DNA of 56,649 nucleotides, taken from positions 21,351,859 through 21,408,507 of the forward strand of contig NC_049981.1 of the NCBI RefSeq assembly GCF_000003815.2. The letters run 5' to 3'. The translations under genes and the position numbers were made by a program. The first letter of the stretch is position 1, and every line of letters begins with the position of its first letter. Positions 46,010-55,892 of the stretch are shown here, piece by piece. The notes beneath the pieces were generated by a model. That model ran no database searches. It was given only the letters and a program-made list of their open reading frames with translations, and had not been told where the DNA came from. The stretch comes from Branchiostoma floridae (lineage: Eukaryota; Chordata; Leptocardii; Amphioxiformes; Branchiostomatidae).

Positions 46010-46141
46010 GGCATAAGATAGTATCAAAGCTGGCTAATAAGTACAGCTGGCCAAAGGGAGTCATCAGCCACTGGTAGCCAAACACACTCCTAGGCCGGCT
46101 TCACTCCCCTGACAGCTTACAGGCTACCGTAGGATCTGCTT
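46010..46141. mobile_element. Palindromic MITE, 'CCTACGGTAGCATAAGAT' family
   Basis: GTGGCATAAGATAGTATCAA and AGCTGGC at the left; GACAGCTTACAGGCTACCGT and AGGATCTGCTTGG at the right. More diverged than the copy at 38724. Confidence 0.75.
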
Positions 46142-46180
46142 GGAGATTAATTTATACACTGTAACCACTCAGTTACTCAC

Positions 46181-46388
46181 CGAAGTTTTTAAACGTAAGT
46201 TCCACCGATGCGTCATTTATCTTTAAGTGGCCCTGCTTCAGATGGAACTTCATACTGTCCGACAGGACCCTGGCGAAGTTCCGGACGATGCTGATGAGTC
46301 GGACCGCCTCCCCTCCCACCGGCTTACTGTACTCCCAGGCAGGGTACTTGTCCCGGCGGAGGATGTTGTCGATAATGTCTGCTATAAC
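46181..46388 (-). CDS. aGPCR exon: GAIN subdomain A/B
   Basis: 208 nt, phase 0 in and 1 out, acceptor CCTTCCCGCAG, donor GTGAGT (both strong). Encodes VIADIIDNILRRDKYPAWEY, then a helical stretch ending VLSDSMKFHLKQG and LELTF-like strands (VELTFKNF). These match the GAIN pattern 'll.iv.nll....W......g...l...e.....la'. Confidence 0.88.
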
Positions 46389-46407
46389 CTGCGGGAAGGG
46401 GCAATGG

Positions 46408-46460
46408 TCTAGTCAAGGCAAGCATTCTTTGGTTGCGAGTTCGATCCACGACCGAGGCAC
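46408..46460 (+). mobile_element. tRNA-like promoter remnant
   Basis: AATGGTCTAGTCAAGGC (A box) and GCGAGTTCGATCC (B box) in tRNA spacing, fused to the MITE that begins at 46465. No complete tRNA. Confidence 0.5.
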
Positions 46461-46464
46461 ACTT

Positions 46465-46730
46465 AAAGATGGTATCTTACTGCCTTTGGGGCACCGGTGC
46501 GGCACTGCGTGGTTCGAAAGATTCACCTCACAAAGATTACTCAGCGAATTTCAAAGATAAAGAACAAGTTTTATTACGTTTTGTGTATCATTTTGTGTTC
46601 TAAGTCATACTTTTACGTATTACACAATGTCTAAATTACATAAAATCGTCGAAAATAAAACAACAGTGCCGCAGTGAACCAACCCCTCATGATCAGTTCC
46701 GCACCGGTGCAGTGAGATACCACTTTAAGA
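46465..46730. mobile_element. MITE, 'CACCGGTGCGGCACTGCG' family
   Basis: AAAGATGGTATCTTACTGCC...GGGGCACCGGTGCGGCACTG at the left; TTCCGCACCGGTGCAGTGAG, ATACCACTTT at the right. About 265 bp. Confidence 0.8.
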
Positions 46731-46922
46731 ATGGCCTATTTCGCATAGCTCTCAGTATCTGGTATTGAGTATTATACGTACTAGTAAACACACACATCAC
46801 AACCAGTGAACTAGCCCCTGCTGTAGTGACCGCACAGATTGCACCATCGCACAGAGTGCAGGAAGGACTTCAGCTAACTAACTTATAACCTACAATTGAG
46901 AGTGTAGACAAATTTGACTACA

Positions 46923-47105
46923 TATCGAATGGATAAATAAATGGTTGAATGGATGGATTGATGAATGAGCGGATCGACTAATAAATGGATGGATGGATGG
47001 ATGAATGAATGGGTTGATGGATGGAACCATGAATGAATTAACCAATGGGTCGATGTATGAATGAATGGATGGATGAATGATTTCATGGGTGAATGAATGA
47101 ATCAA
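46923..47105. repeat. GGAT/GAAT microsatellite
   Basis: Irregular run of ATGGATGGATGAATGAATG-type tetranucleotides in the intron between GAIN exons; the long frames across it are artefacts. Confidence 0.9.
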
Positions 47106-47195
47106 TTACCTTCATTGTAACATAATTACGAATACCATGTGGTAGCTAACAAAACTTCTCGTGGAATCTGGTGCAGTCCTGTGTATTATCCACTG

Positions 47196-47414
47196 AAGGC
47201 GTGGTCACATACAGTAGGTCGTGCGATCGTAAATACATTTTTTGGACAGCCATGCATGTGTCCTGTAAAGTTAAGCTGCACAAAAGGCTGTCCTATATCC
47301 TTGATGGTTGTCGGTGCTGTCACAGCCTGCCTGCAAAATGGTATGGCTATGGCATAAAAATCGTACACACGTATGCAATGATTGCATTGCGTCGGCGTAT
47401 GTGACCACGCCCAA
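47196..47414. mobile_element. MITE, 'GGCGTGGTCACATAC' family
   Basis: GAAGGCGTGGTCACATACAG at the left and GCGTATGTGACCACGCCC at the right; about 215 bp, ending only 26 bp from the GAIN exon at 47440. Confidence 0.85.
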
Positions 47415-47439
47415 AAGAGCGTTTTTATTTCCTCGTTAC

Positions 47440-47688
47440 CTGAGCGAATCGGCGGGTGTCGTCCCATTGTGGATATGACGTGTTGGGAAGAACGCCGATC
47501 GCAGCTTGTTGCATGGCGTACTTCAGCGCCCTCTGCTGGAGCTTGACTATCATTGCAAGGTTGTCGATATCCACGGAAATGTCGAATATGTTTCCCGTCT
47601 CCTCTTGGGAAAGGTTCTGTAAGACTTCTGCATAGCCGGGAATGTAGCTGCCATTGACTTTGGTATTGCTGAGGAGTACCTTTTTCAC
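47440..47688 (-). CDS. aGPCR exon: GAIN subdomain A, helices
   Basis: 249 nt, phase 0 at both ends, acceptor TAATTCCAG, donor GTAACG. Fully open for 83 codons. Predicted mostly helical: YAEVLQNLSQEETGN, then a run of aliphatic and basic residues. This is what GAIN subdomain A looks like in the family ('v...l.nlt...ls..dl..a.dll..'). N-glycosylation sites NGS, NLS and NTS. The identification comes from its position between HRM and GAIN-B and its helical pattern. Confidence 0.85.
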
Positions 47689-47707
47689 CTGGAATTAGAT
47701 GTCTGGT

Positions 47708-48005
47708 TATTACTATACAATACTGCACTACACTATACTACACTACACTATACTGTACTATACTATACTATGCTATGCTATACTATAATGTACGTTGCTG
47801 TATTATACTCTACTATACTATACTATATCATATCATACTACACTGTACAATGTACGATATTATATTATAGTACAGTATACTGCACTGTACTGTTCTATAC
47901 TATACTATAGTATACTACATTGACATGCACTACACTATATTACACTACACTACACTACACTATACTATACTATACTATACTATACTATACTATACTATAC
48001 TATAC
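47708..48005. repeat. ACTAT/ACTAC microsatellite
   Basis: About 300 bp of imperfect pentanucleotide ACTAT, with a pure run of TATAC units at 47955-48008. Confidence 0.95.
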
Positions 48006-48143
48006 TATGCAAAAATAAACTTTTCTAAACCATAAAGTTTCAATTTGCGAAAAAGATGATTATATCATTATTAGTAACCTAGGATTGACTCTATGAAGTT
48101 CAACACGACGATGGATATTTACGAGTTGACAGCTGACTTGTAC

Positions 48144-48250
48144 CTCTGTCCTGAGATCCACCCTTGTTGTTCCGATACAGTCGGATAGCTGTGGCTGCTC
48201 CCACTCTCCGTCTGTCGCTGTGGTCCGGCTACACGTTCTGTTCGCGTACC
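48144..48250 (-). CDS. aGPCR exon: HRM second half and link to GAIN
   Basis: Acceptor TTGTGTTGTAG, donor GTACAA, phase 1 in and 0 out (107 nt). It encodes YANRTCSRTTATDGEW and then LSDC, the HRM ending 'A-x-R-x-C-x(n)-G-x-W-x4-S-x-C'. After this comes a short linker, IGTTRVDLRTE, leading into the GAIN helices. N-glycosylation site NRT. Confidence 0.88.
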
Positions 48251-48281
48251 CTACAACACAAAAAAACACATCAAAACATCG

Positions 48282-48420
48282 TGTGGCTCAATCGGCGGTA
48301 AGGTGTATGACCCAAATCCCAGAGGTACCTGGTAGGGGTCCTTCCCGATGTGAGTGGTTCAAATTCTATAGTCCCATGGTCGCTGTATACAGATTGCCAT
48401 TACAGACCTTTGCGATTTAG
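48282..48420 (+). mobile_element. tRNA-derived SINE
   Basis: GTGTGGCTCAATCGGCGGTA (A box) and GAGTGGTTCAAATTC (B box). Immediately next to the HRM exon. Related by its head to the copy at 48646. Confidence 0.65.
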
Positions 48421-48645
48421 CCCCACCAACTGTAAGCTTCTCGCCATCCGGTCGGCCCAACCAATAACCAACCAACATGGATTCACACATTGTTTCCATT
48501 TATTATATTATCTATTCAGTTTTACCATACTTACCGAAATGAGTGATATATAATAGGTGACTATCACCTTTTCAAGATGTCAACACGGAGACCAGATTGT
48601 AAAGTTTGATCCACTGACACCGGACTTCGTTAACTAGTGTACGTG

Positions 48646-48892
48646 GTGGGATTTTTAACGTGCTTGAGGTGTTCCTCTGCCAAACACAGGAGCTCCAGTT
48701 AACGTCCTATATCCGAGGGACGGCCCTAACCGAAGCTTGGTCCTCATTTTCACCTGAGTAAAGTGAGGAAAGTCGTGTAAAGTGCATTTTCCAAGGGCAC
48801 AACATTGGGGCACATCAGTGGGTTTTTCTTTACCCGGGACCTCTGGGGTTTGGGCCGAACGTCTTTCCGGTTGCGCCACACGATGCCACGTT
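48646..48892 (-). mobile_element. tRNA-derived SINE, near full length
   Basis: The minus strand starts CGTGTGGCGCAACCGGAAAG, has CCCAAACCCCAGAGGTCCC in place of the B box, then TTGTGCCCTTGGAAAATGCA, CTTTCCTCACTTTACTCAGG and GGGCCGTCCCTCGGATATAG, and ends near ACGTTAAAAATCCCACC. Shares its body with 33870. Confidence 0.75.
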
Positions 48893-49554
48893 GAATACAT
48901 GCATCTCTGATCTCCAAGATTCCAGATTTTGGAATGGGACTACATACCGTTTCCTGGCTGCCCATTTTGTATTGGTATTTTGTGCGTTGACTACACTCCA
49001 CCTTGTAGCCAAGGGCTTAATTGATGGAAGCTTATCATTGGTAGGGCTGAATCGCAGGGGTCTGGAGAAGCTATCTTTCGTTTATTTATTGGTTTGGCTG
49101 TTCGGCACGTGCAGCCAAGACTGCCCAACTAGACATTGGCTATCACAAAGGGCAAACCCTGCTGACAAATGCAGAGATGATGTAAATGGCATTTGACAAG
49201 GACGGACCACTTATCAATAGTTTGAGCGCAATTGCAGACGTTAATGGAAAATAAGCCAGTAATGTAGCATAGAAATGGGTCTTCCATAGGTAGCATTGAA
49301 AGGGCTCTTAACGTTGTAGATAGTCCGATTTACTACATTGTCCGATTTACTTTAGCTGTGGTTCATTGCAAAGCATCTGGCATAATCCCAACTCACTCGC
49401 AAACCTCTATACGCCCGGTGATGCCTGATGGCGATTCTCTACATCACACTTCGTGATCACATACCAACTGACGAACTCAGAGCTAAACTCGGTATGGTTA
49501 AGCAAGCCATTGTTGAAGACATTTGGATAAGAAGGTTAAGGTGGTCAAGGCCCT

Positions 49555-49809
49555 TAAGGTGGTATCATACTGAACTTGGGGTACCGGTGCGGCACTGCGG
49601 GGCTCAAAAGATTACTCAGCGAATTTCAACGAATTTTCTTACGCTTTGTATATTTTGTTGTCTTCTAATTCATACTTTTACGTATTAAAGTATATACTCA
49701 ATATTCAAATTATTTTTAAAAAATCGCGAAAATAACACAACAGTGCCGCAGTGAAAGAACCTCGCAGTGCCACACCCGTGCCCCAAGTGCAGTGAGATAC
49801 CACCTTAAG
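49555..49809. mobile_element. MITE, 'CACCGGTGCGGCACTGCG' family, intact
   Basis: TTAAGGTGGTATCATACTGA at the left, AGTGCAGTGAGATACCACCT with TTAA at the right: about 255 bp with inverted ends of some 60 bp. Confidence 0.88.
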
Positions 49810-49893
49810 GCTGGGTGTGTGTACATCAAGGTATTATCACACAAGCAAAATTTAATATAAGACTCATGTAATGTTCAGCAGAGCGAGTCTAAC

Positions 49894-50007
49894 TTGGATA
49901 GTCCCAGGACGTGTCCTGCGCTCCCGGACAGACGATGCTCGCAGTCTTGCCAGCCTGGGTGCGAGGCCACATCAGATTGTTGTTCAAGTCCGCGTTACAC
50001 TGAGGCC
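49894..50007 (-). CDS. aGPCR exon: hormone-receptor motif (HRM), first half
   Basis: Acceptor TGATTTTGCAG, donor GTTAGA (weak but phase-correct), phase 1 in and out, 114 nt. It encodes CNADLNNNLMWPRTQAG followed by V-C-P, the classic HRM start 'C-x-D-x4-WP-x-T-x-AG-x5-CP'. HRM domains in class B GPCRs form a disulphide-rich extracellular module. The second half lies in the next exon. Confidence 0.88.
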
Positions 50008-50009
50008 CT

Positions 50010-51750
50010 GCAAAATCACACAAATGGGGAAATGTTATTACTATCACTAGTCACACAAAAGCTCATTTTATGAATAATCCTACATTTTCATAATTGGTTT
50101 ACACTTCCTTGTTTACTACTTGTAACTTTCAATTTTAACTTATATCCATACATTACTCCCTAAATTTTGTTTGATCTATTAAGTGTAATGTGTTTTCATT
50201 ATGTTGGCCACTTTATCTAGAATCCGTACTTGTTTTCTTTGTTTAATCTATATAAATTGTAATAAGTTAGTAAAGGGAGGCCTTCGTATAAGCAGAAGGT
50301 TTTAGCCTAACTTGGACTGTTATGTTTCTTTATACATACATATCGTTGTCATGTATCTATTGTTTTTTTTTCTTTCAGCGAAAAACAAATTATACGCAAG
50401 CGCATTGGTCCACTATTGAAACATCGTCGTTCGTCGTTCTTTTCTGCCGTATAGACTTACACTTGACATATGAAGACACTTGGTAGGGTTAGTTAGCCAG
50501 GGTACCGTCCGGGTAGTAGCTATAGTTCGCTCCTACGTTCGCTTCTGATACCCGCGAAGGATCCCAGACGGAACAGCAGAGAAGCGACTGTATATTGTGT
50601 ATAATAAACGCCGGAGCGAACTACTTTCTGGAAGGTACCCAAACTAGGGGTGAGTTGTTATGACCAGGAAAGTTCACGGTTGAGATGACAACATGAATTT
50701 GCATGTTTTAAAATCCTATCGGATACTTATTGCTACGTTGATGAAGGTCAGACATCAAGGTAATAAGATACACTATCTAGCATGCGTGCATTTACTCAAG
50801 CAACTGGACGTGATTTTGAATATGAATGTAGAACGTCGTATCCAGTTGCTTCAGTAATTGTTATTTCTGCAACACATTTTGCTATTAGTTACCAGTGCCT
50901 AGAACACAGAAGGCAATTGTAAAGCATAATTTCCACGCAGAATAAAAAATGGCACAAATTTGCTCCCGAATATCAGCTTGAATATTGAACAAGACGCATC
51001 ACATAATCATCATCGTTAAATGTACCTTCTATTTTCAAATCTGGAAACGAAAATGCCGTTTTATTTTATCTGTCATTTTTTTGCATAGCCATGATAGGAT
51101 TATGACGTTGAAAAATGTCTGACCACACCTAAAGGACGTCATCCATCGATCTTCCTTATGCAAAACACCAAGATGACGTCATAAGCAAAACTGGGACAGC
51201 TCATTGTCTATTCTCTTACAGGAGCCGATCTTTTCAGAGACAGATGCGTCAGCCTGGAAACCCGGCCAAGCGGGACGGATACATGCACCTGTTATCACCC
51301 ACCATCCAAACGCCTATTTGCCCACACATGTACCGAGCTTTATCGATCCCTACCGTAATCATTAGTCAAGAAAAAAATCGATATCGAGGATCCGCTCCAA
51401 GGAAAAATTAATCTCTCCAGATGCAGCTTCCATGTACCGCGGAAACAAGGAGGTTTTATCAAGTGGAAACCACTGCTACAGGTCGAGATATAGAGATAGG
51501 TGCTTTGCTGGAGGCATGTGGAGAGACAGTTGTAGGTTCTGCACGGGTTAGACTAAATAATCTAATCTTTATCTTTAAACTTATGCCCGAAGGCTAGCTA
51601 CAAGGGAATACACAGATACGATAACGTGGAAAAGTAACTAAAATGTGTGCCCGATAGATCTACCTGATTCTTTACCAGGGTCGAATTTTCTGCATCGTTT
51701 TATTGCGTTTTACGTAAGAAATTCATTGAAAAAAGAAATACGAGAACTTA
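50010..51750. other. Receptor intron with a possible regulatory block at 51120-51480
   Basis: No exon. 51120-51480 is repeat-free with AGATGACGTCATAAG (CRE-like), CCGTAATCATTAGTC (homeodomain-like) and three ATCGAT words within 90 bp. Function not shown. Confidence 0.35.
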
Positions 51751-51751
51751 C

Positions 51752-51808
51752 CAATAGTGAAACTGCAATATTCATTGCAAGACTTTTTTGAATCCGCCTG
51801 ACATCGGT
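51752..51808 (-). CDS. aGPCR exon: short Cys-rich linker
   Basis: A 57-nt exon with acceptor CTATTTCAG and donor GTAAGT, phase 1 in and out, encoding RCQADSKKSCNEYCSFTI (three Cys). It links the pentraxin domain to the HRM. It may supply the first cysteines of the hormone-receptor motif or be a half EGF-like piece. The reading through the next exon, ...TI-G-PQC..., is continuous. The exon is short, so the assignment rests on splice sites and phase. Confidence 0.75.
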
Positions 51809-52790
51809 CTGAAATAGGAGACAACAAGAAAACGTGGTGTCAGAACAGCCAGGTCTTCCCAATAAAAACGCCCCAAGGAGCAACGATATTAATTCACTTT
51901 AGCGAGCTATTATCGTAAGTGAATGAACTGTATTCTTTTCCCAACTGAGCTAAATACACGTCACGTAACAAAAGACATATACATATTTACAAACATACCA
52001 ATGCTGTTTTGAGTATCGTGGACTAGCATATAGCTAGATTCGACTTCTTCTCGGTAACGGTTCAAATGTAGGGTTGTATGGCTGTATGTCTAGCTGTAGT
52101 AAGTTCATCAAAACGCGTAAGGGTAAGTGCTTATCATTTGTCTTAAGTGGTGAAATCAACTTTCTGTACCCTTTCCTGCTGTGCCCGTATACATGCGCAT
52201 ATATAATGTTCTATATGCGGGTCCAGTATCTTAATGGGCTGGGGGCATTTCTCCCCTAAATCTGGCATACCGCAGCAAAGCGCATTGATTGGAGAGGCAA
52301 GCAAATCTGCTACAGCAGCACAGAATAGGTCAAGTTTTTCTGATCTGATTAATCAATTAGGGGGTTAAATTGGCAAAAATCTCAGTAGTACAAGGGTTAA
52401 CTAAATACGACATTCTCTGTCATTTCAAAACACTTTCTCCATCATTAACATACACAGTACAATCTACGATTAAGTGCGCTCAATCTTCTATACCGCATTT
52501 GAGGTACAAAATTGAAGGCTTGTACATGTATTGAGCTTAATTGTCATGCTCAGTCAACCATCTGAGATGACGCCGTTTACGATTTCAAAATAAGTAAGTT
52601 AAGTTGTGAATTGTAGATTCTAAGTTTAATATCATAGTAAATTTTGTAAAAAAAGTGTTGCTTTGATTCCGATGATTTTCAACGACTAGTATGTAATGGC
52701 CATACCGCAATTCAACTCATGACTATGTCTATGGGTTGCGTCTACGGGTTACTATTGACGTGACAATGTGACCTACACGTACGTACTTAC

Positions 52791-52975
52791 CATAAACTCC
52801 AGAAGGCCACCTGAGGGTCATGGCACCCCTGGTCCCTGCCCGGAAATCCACCCAGCTGGCGGCGTTTCCACACTCTGTGAAGGTGCAGTCCTTCCATATG
52901 TTATCCAGCCGCGACTCGTTCAACACGTGGTCCCAGATGTTGAGGTGGCTGATGTCACCCAGGAAGGTGGAGTTC
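52791..52975 (-). CDS. aGPCR exon: pentraxin domain, C-terminal part
   Basis: Acceptor after TTTCATCAACAG, donor GTAAGT, phase 2 in and phase 1 out (185 nt). It encodes NSTFLGDISHLNIWDHVL, the pentraxin 'GxIxxVNIWDxVLS' segment, followed by the C-x4-GN-x2-SW element (CTFTECGNAASW). Those two motifs make the pentraxin assignment secure. Joined to the preceding exon the reading is ...DFN-R-NSTFLG.... One N-glycosylation site (NST) and a second (NES) are present. Confidence 0.9.
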
Positions 52976-53381
52976 CTGTTGATGAAAGGTCACCATTACG
53001 CACGTGTAGTACTTGATTTGTTAAAAACAGCCGTTTCCTTGTGAAATGTTGGCATTTTTTAGCTGGACATTACAGGTAACTGGGTTTTGACTATTTTATT
53101 TTGTGAAAACCTAGGCTTTTAGCTATGTTTAGGGGTGTCCTGGGCAGTCTAAGATATATGTTTTGCTGTCCTCCCTGAATATGTCAAAGGTCACCAGGGT
53201 TCATTCTGCTCCAGTGTTGACTTTAATGCACCGGACGGAATGACCGAAACATTCTAGACAGACAATATAGAAGTCAAACTTTGATGCCAATGTGAGTTTC
53301 AGTTCAGTTTACCACCGACTAAACCTCAGGTAGGCGACTTTCTATGTATTCTAATGAGAGACTGTTTTGGTGGCCTTTCAC

Positions 53382-53514
53382 CTGTTGAAGTCGTGCTCTT
53401 TGTTGTTCTTCTTCTGGCCCAGGACCAGCTCCCCGGAGGAGGGGATGGTCTGGTCGATGGCCAGGTCGTGTCCGGACTGCTTCTTCCCGTCCCAGTGGAT
53501 GGACCACATGCCGC
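53382..53514 (-). CDS. aGPCR exon: pentraxin domain, central part
   Basis: Open exon with acceptor ...CACTGCAG and donor GTGAAA; enters in phase 1, leaves in phase 2 (133 nt). It encodes the typical central pentraxin strands: a GGMWSIHWDGKK start, then a Gly-Glu-Leu-Val-Leu-Gly-Gln (GELVLGQ) motif, which matches the 'G-x-LVLGQ-x-D' signature of pentraxins and LamG domains, and ends in DFN-R. The acceptor and the first half of this exon are duplicated 160 bp upstream. Earlier pentraxin exons must exist further upstream. Confidence 0.85.
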
Positions 53515-53565
53515 CTGCAGTGGGGACGAAGCAGGGATGGAGTTAACGTGTATATATATGCGTCT

Positions 53566-54050
53566 ATCTATCTACTGTATCTGTCTATCCATCTATCTAT
53601 CTATCTGGTCTGGTTTATGGCTAGGCCGTGTCCGGACTGCTTCTTCCCGTCCCAGTGAATGGACCACATGCCGCCTGCAGCGGGGAAGAAGCAGGGATGA
53701 AGTTAAAGTCTGTAGATATGCATCTAACCAGCTAGATAGATAGACAGACAGAGGGCTAGATAGCTAGATAGCTAGCTGGATAGCTATCTATAGCTGGATA
53801 GCTATCTATCTAGATATCTAGCTAGTTACACAGATGGATATCTAGCTAAGTAGATAGGCAGGCAGATACGTAACTGTTTGTCTGTCTACCCGTCTGTCCG
53901 TCCATCCATCCATCCATCTATCTATTCATTTATATATATATCTACCCGTCTGCCTGTCTATTCATCTATCCATCCGTTTATCTTTCTATCTATCTATCTA
54001 TCTATCCATCCATCCATGCATCTATCCGTCTGTCTATCCATCTATCTACC
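53566..54050. repeat. ATCT/CATC tetranucleotide microsatellite
   Basis: Mixed ATCT, GATA, CATC and CTGT runs around the duplicated exon piece (53566-53605 and 53726-54050). Confidence 0.92.
53606..53725 (-). repeat. Partial duplicate of the pentraxin exon with its acceptor
   Basis: Copy of 53446-53565, offset exactly 160 bp. It keeps the acceptor CCCCGCTGCAG and about 70 nt of exon, then runs into an ATCT microsatellite. The copy has no donor, so it cannot act as a complete exon. Confidence 0.9.
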
Positions 54051-54789
54051 ATAGTCCTATGTACCAATAATAACACACGGTAGATTACAGGCAGTCCTCA
54101 TATTGATCTAAACCCATGAGTTCCCATGCGGAACTGCCTGCGGGTTATATTATGAACGTTAATGATCTGTGCATCTTGCGCGGATGATGAAAGTGCTCAA
54201 CTAATCTGGATTCCAAAGGTTGTACATTTTTCTTATTACAGGGAAGCAACGAGTGGTATGCACATCTGCTGGCATGATAATGCTAGGAGAATTTTTCTAA
54301 TCTACCACAAAGATGCCATAGGCGTACGGAATATTTGTAGTAGATAAGGACATTTGTAAGCAAACGCAGAACGTGTCCCTCTCATCATGGTAGTTATGCA
54401 AGGTCAGGATTCTGTTTCTGTATCTTTCAAGTAACTTTTAGCTCAATTGGCAATGTTACCATTGAAAATATACATTAAAAATGTACACTCACACACACAC
54501 ACACAAAGGGTCCACATTGACAGGGATCTACCCTATCTTAGACTTTAGGATTTTCTATTTTAAAGAAAAAAACAAGAAGGTTTTGACCCATTTGGGGGGA
54601 CTGTGGTCAGTCCCTAAACTGACGTCATCAGAAAACAACATGGCGGTATTGTTTGAAACTCTTGATTATCGTCCAGTGGGGTCGTGTGGCATAAAAAACG
54701 GAATGATTTCCAGACGGGGCCGTCCGATGTAGCAGTAGCGACCCGGGGCTTGCTGGGCTTCGATCCCCAGACGGGGCCGTCCGATGTAG

Positions 54790-54905
54790 TAGGGGGCTCA
54801 GAACCATGTGGTCCTGTCATGTCACCGATCTTGTGCCCTCGGGAAAGGCACAATGGGATTCGAACTCAGGACCTCAGGACGCTGCCGATTACGCCACGCG
54901 ATCAC
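54790..54905 (-). mobile_element. tRNA-derived SINE head
   Basis: The minus strand reads GATCGCGTGGCGTAATCGGC (A box) and GAGTTCGAATCCC (B box), followed by GTGCCTTTCCCGAGGGCAC. Same family as 33870 and 48646. A 35-bp direct repeat (CCAGACGGGGCCGTCCGATG) lies just before it at 54708 and 54768. Confidence 0.75.
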
Positions 54906-55239
54906 ACACACTAGACACAGTGGATAACAACCCCCTGGTCCTACAGCCTCAAAAGGCTATGGGGCCACCTTCACCTTCTCTCTTTCCTTTGTATGTAGCA
55001 CTGTTAAACTCCTAATTTGGGTTCATTGTCATGTTGTCCTCATATGTCTTAATTATAAAGTACATAAAAAAATCGTTCGACGACTGTTCCCACGTCGTAA
55101 ATGCCCCTCACGTATTGTAAAGCCAAGTCCAATCGGTCAGAGACACGCGAATCGATATAGTGGCGCGGTTGCTTTCGTACCCGCGTAATTGCTTTTGCCT
55201 CCCGTCGCCTTCGATAATAGATTTTTGCGAACAGTTCGA

Positions 55240-55493
55240 TAAGGTAAAGGCCCCCTCNNNNNNNNNNNNNNNNNNNNNNNNNNNNNNNNNNNNNNNNNNN
55301 NNNNNNNNNNNNNNNNNNNNNNNNNNNNNNNNNNNNNNNNNNNNNNNNNNNNNNNNNCGTAAAGTATAACATAAAAGACGACAAAATATACAACAAGTAA
55401 GAAAATTCGTTCTTTATCTCTGAAATTCGTTGAGCATCTTCCGAACGCAGCAATGCCGCAAGCGTGCCGCACGTCAAGTGAGAGGGGGCCTTA
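55240..55493. mobile_element. MITE of the 'GTGCGGCACTGCG' group, interrupted by an assembly gap
   Basis: AAGGCCCCCTC at the left and GAGAGGGGGCCTT at the right. The right arm includes GAAATTCGTTGAGCATCTTC and CAATGCCGCAAGCGTGCCGC. The 100 N's hide its left half. Confidence 0.65.
55258..55357. other. Assembly gap, 100 N
   Basis: Run of exactly 100 N, the usual size for a gap of unknown length. The open frames that cross it are meaningless. Confidence 1.
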
Positions 55494-55777
55494 ACTAGAA
55501 AAGGGGTCACGGCCGCAACCGCTGTGTAAAATTGGATCTGCGGGGGTAATGCCAGGTCGCACCGTTGAAGACATCGTGGTTTTCGGCTTGATTAAATGCT
55601 GCGAGAATGATTATATTGCTGCATCATTTGGGGCGCTCTCCACGCAACGTTGGTGATTGCAACCTATATTGCCAGATTAAACCGGGCGGCCAGATTGCCT
55701 CAATATCGTTGGGAGTATTTCCTGCGTAGGATGATGAGCATTTGCCTAATTGCACATAGCACTGTCCCCGTTTACAC

Positions 55778-55892
55778 GTCTTCGTAATGGGTGAAGAGAC
55801 AGACCAGAGCAGCAAACCTCCTTCTGGCTTTTCTACAATACGAAAAGCGACATGGAGACCCAAATCTTCTTTGACCTTCGTCTTGCCACGAC
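55778..55892 (-). CDS. Possible 5' exon with LamG/pentraxin-like residues
   Basis: 115 nt open between a possible acceptor (TATGTGTGTAG) and donor (GTGTAA). It reads KEDLGLHVAFRIVEKPEGG and LLLWSVSS, which loosely resembles the first strands of pentraxin or LamG domains ('l..ftv.f.......g.llsy'). It lies upstream of the receptor on the same strand, but its exit phase (2) does not fit the entry phase (1) of the exon at 53382, so another exon would be needed. The open frame continues past the donor to 55624, and the DNA could equally be a conserved non-coding element. Confidence 0.3.

Larger units (their letters stand above)
25570..53514 (-). other. Adhesion GPCR gene (pentraxin-HRM-GAIN-7TM), 5' and 3' incomplete
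   Basis: Gene span covering 21 hand-assembled exons, about 2.44 kb of coding sequence (about 813 codons). Domain order is pentraxin/LamG, short Cys-rich linker, hormone-receptor motif, GAIN with GPS, seven-helix class B2 domain, basic cytoplasmic tail. Each exon has AG/GT borders and the phases of consecutive exons agree throughout (for example 1-1-1-0-0-1-1-2-0-2-0-2-0-1-2-0-2), apart from one base too many in the TM6/TM7 exon. Family knowledge: adhesion GPCRs are plasma-membrane receptors whose GAIN domain holds a tethered agonist. Pentraxin domains occur in the vertebrate ADGRD1, ADGRD2, ADGRG4 and ADGRG6 groups; I cannot choose an orthologue. The 5' end (signal peptide, rest of pentraxin) and the stop codon are not identified. 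No promoter is visible. Confidence 0.9.

Noticed and set aside
46883-47105. His/Ser/Ile-rich frames
   Set aside because: They are translations of the GGAT/GAAT microsatellite.
55049-55510. 153-codon minus-strand frame across the gap
   Set aside because: It runs through 100 N's and a MITE, so its continuity is meaningless.
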